NCBI GenBank assembly: GCA_900073065.1
Contig: FJOG01000011.1
Coordinates: forward strand, 636,882 to 700,881
DNA length: 64,000 nucleotides
From: Phialocephala subalpina
Taxonomy: Eukaryota; Ascomycota; Leotiomycetes; Helotiales; Mollisiaceae
Reading direction: 5' to 3'
Below, piece by piece: positions 1 through 12,399 of this stretch. The position numbers and the translations under genes were made by a program. Each line of letters begins with the position of its first letter. Position 1 is the stretch's first letter. The notes under the pieces were generated by a model. The model was not told the DNA's origin and searched no databases. It saw nothing but the letters and a program-made list of their open reading frames with translations.

Positions 1-862
1 TATTTTCGGGTACCTCGTTTTCACTATTGTGTACAAGTGGTCTATCGACTGGTATGCTATCGGCGAATCACCACCCGGACTCCTTAACATGTTGATTTAC
101 ATGTTCCTGTCGCCCGGGACCGTCGAGGAGCCACTATATTCCGGTCAAGCCGCTGTACAGATCTTCCTTGTCCTTATTGCCGTTGTCCAGGTGCCAATTT
201 TACTCTTCATGAAGCCGTTCTATCTCCGTTGGGAGCATAACAAAGCTCGGGCTCAGGGCTATCGCGGCATTGGTGAGACTTCCCGGGTCAGCGCTCTCGA
301 CGCAGACGACGACGACAGCAACACCCTTGATGGCAGGGCCAGCCTGGCGAGCGACGGCGAAGGAGTCGCCATGATCACGCAAGATATCGGAGATGAGGAG
401 CATGAAGAGTTCGAGTTCAGCGAAGTCATGATCCATCAGGTCATCCACACGATTGGTATGTATATGTCGGCTGTTGAGGCATTTAAGATGCTATACTAAC
501 TTCAATCTCCAGAATTCTGCTTGAACTGCGTTTCACACACCGCTTCGTATCTGCGTTTGTGGGCCCTGTCCCTAGCGCATCAACAGCTTTCAGTCGTGCT
601 CTGGACCATGACTTTGGCGATTGGTCTCGGAACCACGGGACCACTCGGTGTCGTTATGATCGTAATCACGTTCTTTGCATGGTTCTTCCTTACCATCGCC
701 GTGTTAGTTGTGATGGAAGGTACCAGTGCTATGCTTCACTCGTTGCGTCTGCACTGGGTCGAGGCCATGAGCAAGCATTTCATGGGCGATGGTATACCTT
801 TCGAACCCTTTTCCTTTAAACAGATGTTGGAGGATGATGAGCAGGCGGCGGAGATTTCCTAG
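1..862 (+). CDS. vph1: V-type H+-ATPase subunit a, C-terminal part
   Basis: This is the membrane-embedded a subunit of the V0 sector, which forms the proton half-channels of the vacuolar/endosomal ATPase. The visible part is 267 residues in two exons (to 455, and 513-862). The intron has a GTATGT donor and a CTAAC branch site. The left edge is cut by the window; reading starts at base 2. After transmembrane helices and an acidic loop (residues about 90-135), the family signature [15 protein letters not shown] spans the splice site and runs into [20 protein letters not shown]. The arginine of YLRLWAL is the conserved residue essential for proton transport in this family. The C-terminus is short and acidic, as usual. 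Fungi often have a single a-subunit gene, so the vph1 name is by family; vacuolar versus Golgi isoform cannot be decided from this part. Confidence 0.95.
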
Positions 863-1506
863 ATCGATCAAGAAAAGATCAGATCGTGCTAAGCTTTTTG
901 ATCGACCCCTGATTGTCGTTCCGTCCCGTAGATTACTGTAGAATTAACAATTGTACTTCCCGCATTAAGTAGCTAGTCTAAACATGGTCCACACCTTCCC
1001 GTTTCTTCTCCCACGTATTACTGCATTGGTGTGTATGAGAATCAGTGACATCGATCCTTCTCTTCCCCACGAGCTTTATCGCTACGATTGATTCGCCTGC
1101 GCGCCGTATACGTAATGTTGTCCCAGCCCGAAACTCAGCTTCTGTGGCTCCAATCAATGTACTGGGGCGTTCAATGCCACCAAAAGCAAGGTTTCTAATT
1201 TCGGCGTGGGCTTTTCCCGCAATGCTAATCGATAGCGATTTTTTTGCTTCTTCACCGCTAAAGGCGGGGGCACCGACAATTGTCCAACGCGAGCGTGCTC
1301 GGTATCTCCACACTTTTCTTTTGGTTCTGTTCCCCTCAAAAAACTCATGCACCCCCCTTCGTAAGACTCTTTCTACTCTTCTGCTTATTTGTTGATTGTG
1401 TTTGTGGCCTGTCTCAGTGTTGGCAGCATCTTGTACGATTGTTAAACAGGAGATTGAGGGGTATTGATTGATCTATATATTTGGGAAAGGAAGAGTGAAG
1501 GCAAAG
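863..1506. other. Intergenic, no gene seen
   Basis: This holds the 3' UTR of the V-ATPase gene and the promoter/5' UTR of the aminotransferase. A pyrimidine-rich stretch at about 1312-1390 may be promoter sequence. Open frames here on both strands are short, overlap each other and show no family resemblance. Confidence 0.5.
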
Positions 1507-3370
1507 ATGTCGTTCAAAAATCGCCAGTTCTCGATGAATAGGTCTACGGGATCCCCGAGGCTGTCGACGAAGATTCAGAGGAGGTTTAGTACGCATAATC
1601 CAGATGCTAATGGTGAGTTGTGTTGCTTTTTGTTGTTGTATGGGACATTTTGGTTGTTTGCAATGTACGACAGACGGAGAGCGACAGAATGGGGGTTTAG
1701 CAGGTACAGAGTGGGCTGCAGATACGGAAATTCATCCAAGAAGATTGTGCGACTTCAGTTTCAATCTACAGAAGCTTCGCAGATCTCCAATACTGGTCAA
1801 CAGTGTCCTGAAATGGCTGGCTGACCTCTGTTACACAGAAACCAACTCGAAGATCCATCGTCAATTCCGCAATGCTCACGAAGGACACAAATCTCACGCC
1901 GGTCTCGACCCAACTCGAGCCTCCACCGGTGTAATCTGGTGTACCGAACGAGCCTACGAGCATGGCTTCCTCGAGAACCCTGAGGAATGGGCAAACCTAG
2001 GTCAAGGAGCCCCCGAAGTCGACGATGAAATCGAAGGTTCCTTCCACCGTCCCACCGAGATCGACATCACAATGGCAGGTAGAGAATACGGTCCTACTGC
2101 GGGTATCAAGGGCTTGCGCGCTGCTGTCGCCAATCTCTACAATGTCCATCATAGGGCAGGAAAGGCGAGCCAGTATTCGTGGGAGAATGTCTGTATTGTT
2201 CCTGGTGGACGAGCGGGGTTGATCCGTATTGCGGCTGTGTTGAACAATGCGTATTTGGGATTCTTTATTCCTGACTACACGGCGTACAATGAGATGTTGT
2301 CTCTGTTCAAGAATGTAAGTCTGATAATGCGGGGTGATCTGATGTGTGCGCTGCCAAGCTGCCATCACTGCATAAATTCTTGGCAGGGGTCCTATCCAGC
2401 TAGCTAATGATTACTCGGATAGTTCGCTGCCATCCCTTCTCCATTGTCGGAGGAAGATGGATATCATATCCATCCCGACAAGATCGCTGAAGAGATCGCC
2501 AGAGGAACGAGTGTCATCTTGACTTCGAATCCTCGTAATCCTACTGGAAAGGTTGTCAAGAATCCTGAGTTGGCTGAGATTCAGAACCTATGCCGGGATA
2601 GAGCTACGTTGATCATGGATGAGTTCTATGGTGGGTATAATTACACCAGTAACTGTGATGGAACGACCATCTCTTCAGCAGAGAACATCGAGGATGTTGA
2701 TGAGGATGATGTCTTGATCATCGATGGTCTTACCAAGCGCTTCAGACTTCCTGGATGGAGAATTGCGTGGATCATCGGGCCAAAGGAGTTCATCAAGGCA
2801 ATTGGATCTTGTGGTTCTTACCTCGATGGTGGTGCCAATGTTCCGTTCCAAGAGGCTGCTATTCCTATGCTCGAACCTGATAAGGTTCTCAAGGAAATGC
2901 AAGCCATTCAACGTCACTTCAAGGTCCTCTCCTCTCATTCCCTCCATTTGTTGAAGTTGCGTTATTGACAAATAGAACAGGACAAGCGCGACTACGTCGT
3001 CAAACGCCTCCGCGAAATGGGCTTCGTAATCAAAACCGTGCCCGACTCAACCTTCTACCTCTGGCTCGACCTCGAAGGCCTCCCGGACGCCATCTCCGAC
3101 GGCCTAAACTTCTTCCAAGCCTGCCTCGAAGAAAAAGTCATCGTCGTCCCTGGAATCTTCTTCGACTTGAATCCTTCCAAACGCCGAGATCTTTTCGATT
3201 CTCCTTGCCATCATTTCGTTAGATTTTCTTATGGACCTAAGATGGAGACACTCAAGATGGGTTTAGATGGTATTGAGAGGGTGGTGAATAAGTTTAAACA
3301 GGGAGGTAAGAAGTTGCAACAGCCGCATAAGAGGGGAGATAGTGTAGATGAGGTTGCTGTGGAGGAGTAG
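1507..3370 (+). CDS. PLP-dependent aminotransferase, class I/II
   Basis: My model is 545 residues in four exons (1507-1612, 1674-2314, 2423-2923, 2981-3370) that join in frame. Fold-type I aminotransferase landmarks are present in order: a GREYGPTAGIKGLR segment, SNPRNPTGK in the cofactor domain, MDEFYGGY with the Asp and Tyr that contact PLP, and DGLTKRFRLPGWR with the Schiff-base lysine followed by the substrate/phosphate arginine. The C-terminal domain starts near GFVIKTVPDSTFYLW. It should transfer amino groups between an amino acid and a 2-oxo acid, but the substrate cannot be read from the sequence. The start at 1507 is the ATG that splices into the conserved frame. The N-terminal 40 residues are basic and Ser-rich, which might be a mitochondrial signal or an over-extended start. 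The last intron has a weak GTCCTC donor. A segment at about 1796-1838 looks intron-like, but removing it breaks the frame, so I kept it. Confidence 0.85.
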
Positions 3371-5560
3371 AAGCGGTTGGATAGGAGGGTGAAGCTAGTT
3401 TTGGCGACCTGACCTTGATGCGCTCGTTACACTGATTTCACTCAAACCCCTTTTTCTTGCTTGATTTTTGACTGTGAGAGAGGTTTATGCTAAGTTGATG
3501 TTGACAGACGATGAGTAAACTCTTCCTTTCTTTCCTTGGTCCACGAGAGCCTTATGAGATTAGCCCGAGCGACCGAAAGCGTTGTTTCCCATTCCTGAAA
3601 GATGAGCGAGATGTGGGACGAGATGTGTCGAGTTGAATAGAGATGGGATGTGGAAGTGGAAATGGAAGAGAGCCGGATGGCAAGGGATGGGTGTTTATGG
3701 TTTCTTTAATTGGATTCTAGCTTAGATCTAGATAGATATATTGCAATATACGAACAGGTCAGGCCATCATCTTTCCCCAACCTCTACTGTCAAGAAAGAC
3801 GTGACAAATGATGCAAGCAATCAAACGAATCAAAGACAATCTCAATATAATGCACTAGTTTTTCGCTAGTCTTCCAGACATCAAGACTAGTTGTCAACAG
3901 ACACATCCTCGTCACCTACAGTATCGTTTCAAATCTGCCCCCAACCCATAGAACTATGGAATAAGGAGAGCTACCCGCTCCGCTCAATCCCACCATGGCC
4001 TGCCGTTGCCAAGACATTCCTCCACCGACTCTGTGACGGAAAGAGCGACGCCCGACCCCAAAGAGGCAAGAAAGCTGGATGCTTTGATGATATGCTAAAG
4101 AGTGTGAACTTGTGAAGGGGTTGTTTATATACCCCGTGGAACTTCTGTCGAGAGTCGGAGGTTGGACGAGGCATGTTGAATCCTGGTTCACTTCATCTTA
4201 GCTCCATCACAGGTAAGTCATAAGACTGATTTTATTGCCAGTGAACCTAGCATCTTCCAAGACAATATTCTCTGAACCACAGGCATCTTTCAACCCCTGG
4301 TATAAAAGTATTCCCGAAAGAAGTCCAACATCTCCTGTATGTTCACTGTCAACACTCTAGAGATTTCAAGCGATAATACATGCTGTCAACATCATAAATG
4401 ACACCTAACCGGACGGCAAAAGCACCATGTCCCAAACACCAGCGAAAAGGACGGCATCACATTGTCAACAATACCACATTTCAAACGACAAATAACCAGA
4501 CATAAACATGAGCGAGAAAAAAAAAAGACTTGTACCTTCTTGACAAGGAAGAGTAACATGACAGCAATGCATCAGACCAACGCCAAATAGATTAAGCGTC
4601 ATCCTTAGCCGCCGCCCTACAGCTAGCCTTTTATCTCATACCTGCCAACTACAAGTTACCTACTTCGTCGTAACGGCATCCGTTGACTTTCTGGCCAAGG
4701 TACGTGTCATCCCGATTCGGAAGCAGTCGAAATGGAAACGTGTGGGAATTTATACCTGGCACGCCTTGACCTTCGGGGGAACAATGACTCATTCACAGGA
4801 ATGGCTGGAGAGTTGAGATACAAGCCCCTCAACCAGACCCCATGGCTTCCAGGGTTAGGCAAGTCGAAGTCGGACTTGAGTTTGACTTGGAATTGGACTT
4901 GGCAAAAAAATCCAAGTCCAAGTTAAAGTCAGCTGAAAAGGCCTTAAACTTGGGAAAATCCAAGTTTAGCTAAGTTTAAGGCGGAAAATCGGCGATAAAC
5001 TTGGCTTCAATCAACGAAAAGAGAGCCAAGTCTAAGTTCAAGTCAGTTCAAAAAGCTTAAACTTGACTTGGACTTCAACTTGCCCAACCCTGATGGCTTC
5101 TAGATTCACTTCATCCATATACAGCCTTTTCCATCCCTCGAAGACATGAATTTACAAGACCAAGACAGCAACGCAATGAGCAGAGAGGGAAGGTTCAAAT
5201 CAGACATGGAATTCATCACCCCTTTCTACAGTATCTGCCCCCTTATAAAATTTCAAACTCCCTCGATTCTCACAGCTCGTTAAAAACGAATCAACGCCTT
5301 CGATGCACGCCAAATGCAGCAGTACAGCACCACCCCGACCCCATCCCCAATCGTCCATTAAAACAGAACAGCCAGACCGACCAATAGGTATACCATAACA
5401 TCAGGGGTGGTCTGCCCCTCTTTCATGAAGCTCTCCAGAAACAAAACAATGCTATCGATCCCAATCGCTCAACATGAAGCACACTTTTCGCTCGAACAAT
5501 AATCGTACACCGCTTTTCAAACACCAACACAGGACGAGATGGGATGAGAGGAAAGCAGAA
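3371..5560. other. Convergent intergenic region with one MITE
   Basis: About 2.2 kb between the 3' ends of the aminotransferase (+) and the Uds1 gene (-). Apart from the inverted-repeat element at 4850-5092 I see no gene. Short frames at 3891-4115 and 4732-4926 have no family features, and the second runs into the MITE. Confidence 0.5.
4850..5092. mobile_element. hAT-type MITE with 8-bp target duplication
   Basis: A 243-bp non-coding element bounded by imperfect terminal inverted repeats of about 35-40 bp. The left end starts CAGGGTTAGGCAAGT; the right end read in reverse starts CAGGGTTGGGCAAGT. The element is flanked on both sides by the identical 8-mer ATGGCTTC (4842-4849 and 5093-5100), the target-site duplication length typical of hAT transposons. 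The interior is built from variants of AAGTCCAAG/CTTGGACTT in both orientations, so the whole element could fold back on itself. No transposase frame is present, so it is non-autonomous. Differences between the two ends are mostly transitions. Confidence 0.9.
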
Positions 5561-8487
5561 TTAGCCCATGCTCAATGGAGACCTCCCCGGTCCCATAGAT
5601 TTCTTCAGCGCCCTCAACTCATCCTCAATTCTTCTCCTCTCAGCTTGTTCAGTCTATACCAATGCGTAAGTAACCCATCACCAAAGCCAAAACAGCGAGA
5701 TAAGGAAAACATACCCTCAAAGCCTTCGCACTCTCAGCCCGCGTATCCCTCATCATCTTCTTAAACTCATTCTTCAGCACCGTCGTACTTGTAGTTCCCG
5801 GCGCAGCTCCACCCTCGAATCCAGGACTCTTCATCCCCAACCACCTAACCTTCTCATCACTCAATTCCGCCTCCATTCTCTCCCTCTCATCCCTCAGCTT
5901 ATCGATCGTGCCTTCAAGTGACTCGCGCTCTTTCTCCCATTCGATACTTGCTTTTGTCATTTGTTCGTATTCCTCGATTGTTTCCTCGAGTTCTTTCTTG
6001 AGGGTCTTCATCTTCTCATCTGTTTGAGGATCGGCAGTTCCCCTTGATTTCAGGGAAGCGAGTTCGGTGGCTAGAGAGGCGTTCTTTTCTTTGAGGTCAT
6101 CGATTTCTTTTTGGATTACGGGGTTGGCGGCTACTTCTGCTGCACGCTGGGCTCGGGAGCCGTAGGCGCCGTCTAGCTCAGCGCGGGCGATGGTGACTTC
6201 GGTTTGTAGGCGGGCGATTTCCATGTTCATGTTCTCCATTTCTTCCTCCTTGTCGGCAATCTCCTTCTCCTTGGCCTGGACGTTGGCTTCAAATGTTGCT
6301 TGTGCAGCTGCTGCGGCGGCGAGTTCTTGTGTCAAGGTCGCAATTTTGGTCTCGGAATCGGCGATCTTGCCTTGGAGTTCTGCATTGCCGATGGATTGAT
6401 CGTCCCTCATATCCTGCAGTTCTTCTTCGAGAGCAGCAATCATCTGGTTCTTTTGGTCGAGCTCGGCTTGTGCAGCACGAACCTTGGAGTTCTCGTCATT
6501 GGAACGAGATTGAGCTTGCAGCTGCTCCTGTTGTCGCGCTTCGTCGAGCTTCTCCATAACGGCACTAAGTTGCGCTCTCACGTTGTCGGCATCCATTTCT
6601 GTTCTCGTGAGCAGATTCTTGGTTCTCTCCAGCTCTTCCACCTTCTGCATCATCTCGGCGTCTTTCGTGGCATCCGATTTGTTGTTCAGCTCTCGTTGTT
6701 GCTTGATCTGTCGCTGCAACACCTTCTTCTGATCCTTCAGGCGAGTAGCTTGAGCGTAGAGCCATTGCACCTTCGCAGAAAATCCTTGAAGGGAGAAAGG
6801 TTCACTCGGGTCGCCACCATCGCCATCAGACTCCTCTTCATCGTCTGGAAGATCTTGATTGTACCTGACTTTCGCTCTTTCCAACTTCCTCTGCCGCTCT
6901 ATCTCGTCGCCAGATTGGATGATTTCCCAGAGTCCTGTCATGACAGTTTCCATTTGCTCAAGACTGCCTTGGTTGCTGGTATTCTTGCTCGTGTTGCTTG
7001 CAGCGCGAGACAGCTCCATTTCCAAAGCTCCCAAGCTGTCTTGAAAGTAGGTAAGTTGGTCATCAACTCCATTGCCACCAACCCGAGGCGGTTCTGGACG
7101 ATTTACATCGTATGGAAGTAGGAGATCTCGAAGTTCCTGGTTGAGACCTTCCAGAGTCTCTTCCATAGCCGCTTCTGACTCTTGTAACCTCCGTTCTGTA
7201 GCCGCTTCGGATTCTTGTAGTCTCCTCTCCATCGCTGCCTGTGACTCCTGCAATTTCCTCCCGACGTTCAACTCCGCATTTTGTGTACTTTTCGCCATAG
7301 CCTGAGTATGCTCGTCGTCGATGGTAGAAATACTCCTCTCCAAGTACTCCAGATGTCTCTGCAGCATTTCACCTGTTCCATCACGACTGGTTCCAGAGAC
7401 GGGTGGAGTGCTGTAGTTGCCTTCCCTAGCAGGGTTCACCTTCACAATGACCGCCCTCAGACGGCTGTTCAGATCGTCCAGTCTCTGCTCGGTCTGCGCG
7501 ATCATCTGCATCTGTGCTAACCCATCACTTTTCTGCGGAGGACCAAAATTCAGATCGCCAAATCCATCTGCGGGCTTGTAAAGACTCCTATCGTCGAAGA
7601 ATAGCTCGTCATGCAATGGCTCGATGCTGTTCCTCGCGTTCGAATATGTAAACATGCTCTCCGGACTGCCTGGAACTTGTGGTGCGCCATTCTGGTTCTT
7701 AGGGAGGTTTTTTGGGCCTTTGTGTGTCATTTGCAGAATGCCAGCTGTATGCTTCAACAGTCTGCTCTGCGGATCCATGAGCCTTTTCTCCAGTGACCAT
7801 AACTCAGCTGCCAGTTCCTCGCACTTCCGTTCGCTGGCCATGCGCTCTTGTTCCGCTTCCCGAATCTGGTCACTGCCTGCACGGTTATGCCCAAAGATGC
7901 TTCTCCTCTCTCTCTTGCCATCTTGACTTTCCAAACTTTTCTTCTTGTCGGCAGAGGTGTAGAGCTTGCCCATCGATATCGCAGCATCACGGTATTTCGA
8001 CTGGATCGCGAGACTTTGCCTGGTCTGTTCGATTCGTTGCGTGAGGGACTGGCATTGTTTCTTCAGGTCATCCACCTCTTCCTGTGACAGAATTTCGAAT
8101 TCCTTGCTATCTCCCAAGGCAGTCTCGACGAGGAGGTGTATTTGAATAGGGTCATTGACATTGACATGATTCGAGCTCTGAGGTCTGGAAGGATTGCTCT
8201 GTATTACCGTCAGCGCCCAACTCGCTCGAAACTACCTTCGATCATCTGAAATAACTTACGGGATTGTATCGAGGTATATGCTCAAAGCCGTTAGAGATCT
8301 CATTCCCATAGCCCTGGAGAATCATCCGTCCGCTGGGTTCCTGAGTACTCAGTTTCCTCCCATTCTGCGTGCCATAGTTCCGCGGATCCACGTTCTCTTT
8401 CCTGTATCCGTTCTGCATACCACCATATCCCAAATCCTGACTCGGCCTTGGAGGCAGAGCCTTCGTCCTTTGTGCCCCGTTCATCAT
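5561..8487 (-). CDS. Uds1 (up-regulated during septation) domain coiled-coil protein
   Basis: Three exons (8260-8487, 5715-8198, 5561-5653) encode 934 residues; both introns are 61 bp with GTAAGT and GTATGT donors. After a disordered 75-residue head, the Uds1-type domain begins at DPIQIHLLVETALGDSKEFE and continues through the helical SQEEVDDLKKQCQSL region. The rest is mainly long coiled coil, rich in Glu, Lys, Gln and Ala, with an acidic break near residues 500-525. Three near-identical 11-residue units of the type ERRLQESEAAM lie around minus-strand bases 7260-7165. The last exon adds a short basic tail ending in PLSMG. The S. pombe namesake is induced at septation, so a role at the septum or polarity sites is an inference. 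The 5' end abuts a promoter region shared with the monooxygenase gene. Confidence 0.88.
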
Positions 8488-9809
8488 CGTGTCGAGCTCT
8501 CAAGGGAGGAAATGTTAGCGCGTGCTTTCGTCGCAAGGCGGTTGGCTATAGCATCATTCTTGTCGCGTGAAGCTCTGAGACATTTGTTCAGAGGAAAAGA
8601 GTTTTCTATTCGAATGTTGATCGCAATCTTTGATCCGCCGTCATCAAGATTTCGATATCCTGGATCGTCGTCTCCTTTTGCGGGTTGTATGATCGACGTC
8701 GGCTCCTTCTCTTCCTTCAAAGCCTTTCTTTTTCGCCCGCCCCGTGTTTCCTCTGCAAGCCACAACTCCGTATTCAATTTCGCAAAACCGTCGCGAGATA
8801 GCTGAGCGCACAACAGAAGGTCAAAGGAGAAGCAAAATTCCCACCGTTTTGGACTATGGAGCACGATAAATTAGAGTTGGCGGGTTCGCATCGCATCTTC
8901 AATATCGAAAAGGCTTAGCGGCGAAGCGAGAGCACCAGCCACATCCCTTTATCGCCATCTTCAGGGGCTGTGTACTGAGACGACACACAAAAGCAAAGAA
9001 AGACTCGAAGTTGATGTCATCTCAGCTCAGAAAGTTTCAGTATACGAATTTCGTTTCCTCAGTACGAGGACGACTTTACAAGGCTGAAGACGCGTGTCTC
9101 GGCTTCCCGCTGAAGATGTCACATGCATGACACGTGAGCTAAATACGTTCAAGAGCCCCGTTTCTTCTTCTCTCATCACCTCAACCTCTCAATGTACGCT
9201 CTTGAAGATATAATATGCCATCGGCTATGAGCCACTAGTCTCCGATGTCTTATTCCGGGTATTCTCGGCCGCCCAATCGCCTCAAGTACCACATCAGATT
9301 TTCGAAGCATCTACCTCGATGTCAGCATCTTATCAAGAGCTCTCACTCAGAACACGAAGAGCCGACGTACCACAATTGCCCCTCATCAAATTCCCCACCT
9401 TTCCCCTGATTTCTCATCCGTATCTTAAAGCACGAGTTATCCTATCGTGCTCCGCGCCAATCGAGAAAGGGAAGGCGACATCAAATAAGCGCTAGAAGGA
9501 TTATCTTGGCCGGTCTTGAGCTCTGATAAGATGGGCCTTCACTTTTCACCTGCCAAAGTCAAACACCAGGATAAGATCGGGTTTCTCATTTCGTAGTATA
9601 GCCGGCCGAACATGAGTAAGCTTAGTCGCTTGGTCAAGTTCTCAATCTACATCGAAGTACATATTCTTTGCCTTTGCTTTGAAAAGAACTTCTCTCTTGG
9701 TCACCGAACCTTGACTTCCTTCTATCGTTTCTCAAAGCTCATCGTTTTCTTGCATCTACTTGGTTTATACGAGGACTGGACGAGTTATCTCATTCCAACG
9801 ACCGTCATC
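8488..9809. promoter_or_regulatory. Divergent intergenic/promoter region
   Basis: About 1.3 kb between the start codons of the Uds1 gene (-) and the flavin monooxygenase gene (+). It should contain both promoters and 5' UTRs. A CACGTG E-box palindrome lies near 9130. A 56-codon open frame starting at ATG 9245 is the only small candidate gene and has no recognisable features. No other element is visible. Confidence 0.45.
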
Positions 9810-12082
9810 ATGGGATCTATTGAGAAAGAACATCCTATGGAACCGCATCTGAAAGACACATCTTTCAATGTGCCCGTAGCTTCATATCCCAAGGCAAGCA
9901 CGGCTCCATTACCGAGCTCAGCTGCCGAGATTCGGAGCATAGTGTCTAAGTCTATCGACAAGCTCAATTCATTGTTGAAGACGAGGGACTACGATCTGTT
10001 CAGCACCCTCCTGGCATCCACAACTTACTGGCGAGACCACCTTGGTCTCTCAAATACGAAATTCTTAACGCTGATCAGCGCTAAGGAAATCATTGCATTC
10101 ATTCAGAACAGCAGAAAGGGATGCAATATCACGAACTTTTCTTTGGAAAAGGGGAAAGAGCCAGCTGTTGAACCTGTTGATCCGAAAGGCACGCTCAAAT
10201 GTTTGCAAGCTCACATTACGTTTGAAACGGAGCATGGGTTAGGACGAGGGGTCATGCGATTGCTCCAAGATGTCGAAAACAACGACGAATGGAGGGTCTT
10301 CACCATGTTCACCTCACTCTATGATTTGAAGCAGACTCCCTTCTTGACCGGAGAGACGAGGCCGGAAAATGGCACACCGAACGGCGTACCTGAGACTTTG
10401 AACTGGCAGGAGTATCGAGAAGAGAAGAAGGAATTTCAGAGCGAGGGTCCATCTGTGCTGATAGTTGGTATGTCTTCATATCGTTCCTCGGGGCCGAGCT
10501 GATGTTTGAACAGGTGCTGGACATTCTGGTCTTATGATGGCTGCTCGTCTTGGAATGCTTGGTGTTTCCGCTCTGGTGATCGACAAGAATGCTCGAACTG
10601 GTGATAGCTGGAGGCTGAGATACCATGATCTGGTTCTTCACGACCCTTGTTTCATGAATGCTATGCCTTACCTTCCATATCCTCCTAGTTGGCCGGTAAG
10701 TTTCAGTCTTAGGGTGACGAATTCGCGCTCATGATCATCCAGATTTTAGCACCAAAGGACAAGATGGCAGATTTCATGGAAGTGAGTTAGCGTTGAAAAG
10801 CTCACTGGACACACCTGGACTGACCTCCTCCCAGTATTATGAATCAGCGATGGAATTGAATGTGTGGAACAGAACACAGGTAGTGTATTCGAGCTGGGAC
10901 GCAAAGCAGAAACATTGGACAGTTGAATTGGAAAGATTCCAAGACGGAAAGATGACACGACGTTAGCCTGACTCCCCAAACTCCTCTTACAAAGAAGCTC
11001 ATTAGGATAGGAACGCTCAAGCCACGACATGTCATTCAGGCAACCGGCCTCAACGGCGAAACAAGGATACCAGAAACTCCAGGAATGGACGATTTCGAAG
11101 GCAGAATCATGCATTCGACACAATTCCATAATGCCTCCCCTGGTTACCAAGGGAAGAAAGTCATCATAGTAGGAACAGGCACATCTGGTCATGACATAGC
11201 ACAGTCTTGTTATAAATACGGAGCGGACGTAACGATAGTCCAAAGATCACCAACCTTCGTAACGAGTCTCAAGAGCATCCATAGAATGGTCGCGGCACGA
11301 TACAACAATGCCACGGTAAGATTCCATCTCCTTTCTTCTCAAGAACCACATTATAACTCCTTGAACAGCAATCCGAAGAGTCGGACCTCCTCATGATGTC
11401 CACTCCAATAACGCTCTTCCAACATATCGGCTCCGACGCCGCCCTCATGCTAAAACCCTACGACCAACCCCTACTTGACGCCCTCACCAAAGCAGGCTAT
11501 CTAATCATCGACTCCAACACCGAGCTTCCCTCCATCCTCGCTCTTACGATCCACCGGGCCGGCGGGTTCTATATCGACATCGGCTGCGCTTCTCTCATAA
11601 CCCAGAATAAAGTCCACGTCAAATCCGGGCACGAAATCTCTGTCATCAAACATAAATCCGTTGTATTCGCAGACGGGGATGAGCTGGAAGCAGATGAGAT
11701 TATCTTCTGTACGGGATATAATAATGGGAGGAGTAGAACGAGGAAGGTTTTTGGGGATGAGGTGGCGGATGCGATTCAGCCGATTTGGGGGTTCGATGAG
11801 ATGGGTGAGATTAGGGGGGTCTGGAGACGCAGTGGACATGAGGCGTTCTGGGTTGCGGCGGGGAGTTTTTGGTTGAGCAGGTAAGTCGACCTTTTCAGAA
11901 CAGCCTTTTCGTTGCTCAATGAAACTCACACGTTGCGAAGCCCCGAAGCATGCACTTTGCTTTAAACAACTCGTTACTAGTTGTAAGAACTATACTGACT
12001 CGAGGGTGTGGGAAATAGGTATTATTCGAGGTTGCTGGCGTTGCAAATTAAGATGGCTGAGGAGGGTTTGGTTGACCTTTGA
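9810..12082 (+). CDS. Flavin-containing monooxygenase with N-terminal SnoaL/NTF2-like domain
   Basis: Seven exons (9810-10467, 10514-10695, 10743-10781, 10835-10961, 11011-11315, 11369-11880, 12019-12082) join in frame to 628 residues. The first about 200 residues resemble an NTF2/SnoaL-like cone. Then comes the FAD-binding Rossmann motif GAGHSG with IDKNARTGDSW downstream. The NADPH-binding motif is GTGTSG within KKVIIVGTGTSGHDIAQS, and the family's second-dinucleotide link is IFCTGY. This layout matches fungal flavin monooxygenases of the YUCCA-like/class B group, which use NADPH and O2 to oxygenate soft nucleophiles or ketones. The substrate is unknown and no pathway genes are adjacent. 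I chose ATG 9810 because its context CATCATGG is good and the upstream extension of the frame is hydrophobic and unlike the family. Intron 4 (10962-11010) has a GTTAGC donor. Confidence 0.9.
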
Positions 12083-12399
12083 TAGCTTAGACGGTCTAGA
12101 CTCTACATGGTTTTCCCACTTCAACCAACACATCTTCCACTCGCTGGCGCCGTCAATCTGAATCTCGTTTGGTCATACCTTGGCCCATTTCAATACATCT
12201 GCATTTACCGTTTCAATTCCTTCTCGCGCCGAGTTTCCTTACCACCGTCAATCATGATATGAAATTGAGTTTCTTTTCTTTTCTCAATCACCATCAGCAA
12301 TTGGCTACTTGGCATTTAGCTTACGTCCGCCACATAGGTCCACACAAAGCCCAAAGCTAACGCAAGCTGGCCCTCAGCTATCTACCGTACTCTGCTTGA

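Noticed and set aside
5649..8117. Many plus-strand frames of 60-270 codons, for example 6300-7121
   Set aside because: They are antisense shadows of the Uds1 coiled-coil exon; codon bias there opens other frames.
9810..12082. A secondary-metabolite cluster around the flavin monooxygenase, aminotransferase and 2-oxoglutarate oxygenase
   Set aside because: The genes are separated by 6-26 kb of unrelated housekeeping or structural genes and no backbone synthase is present.
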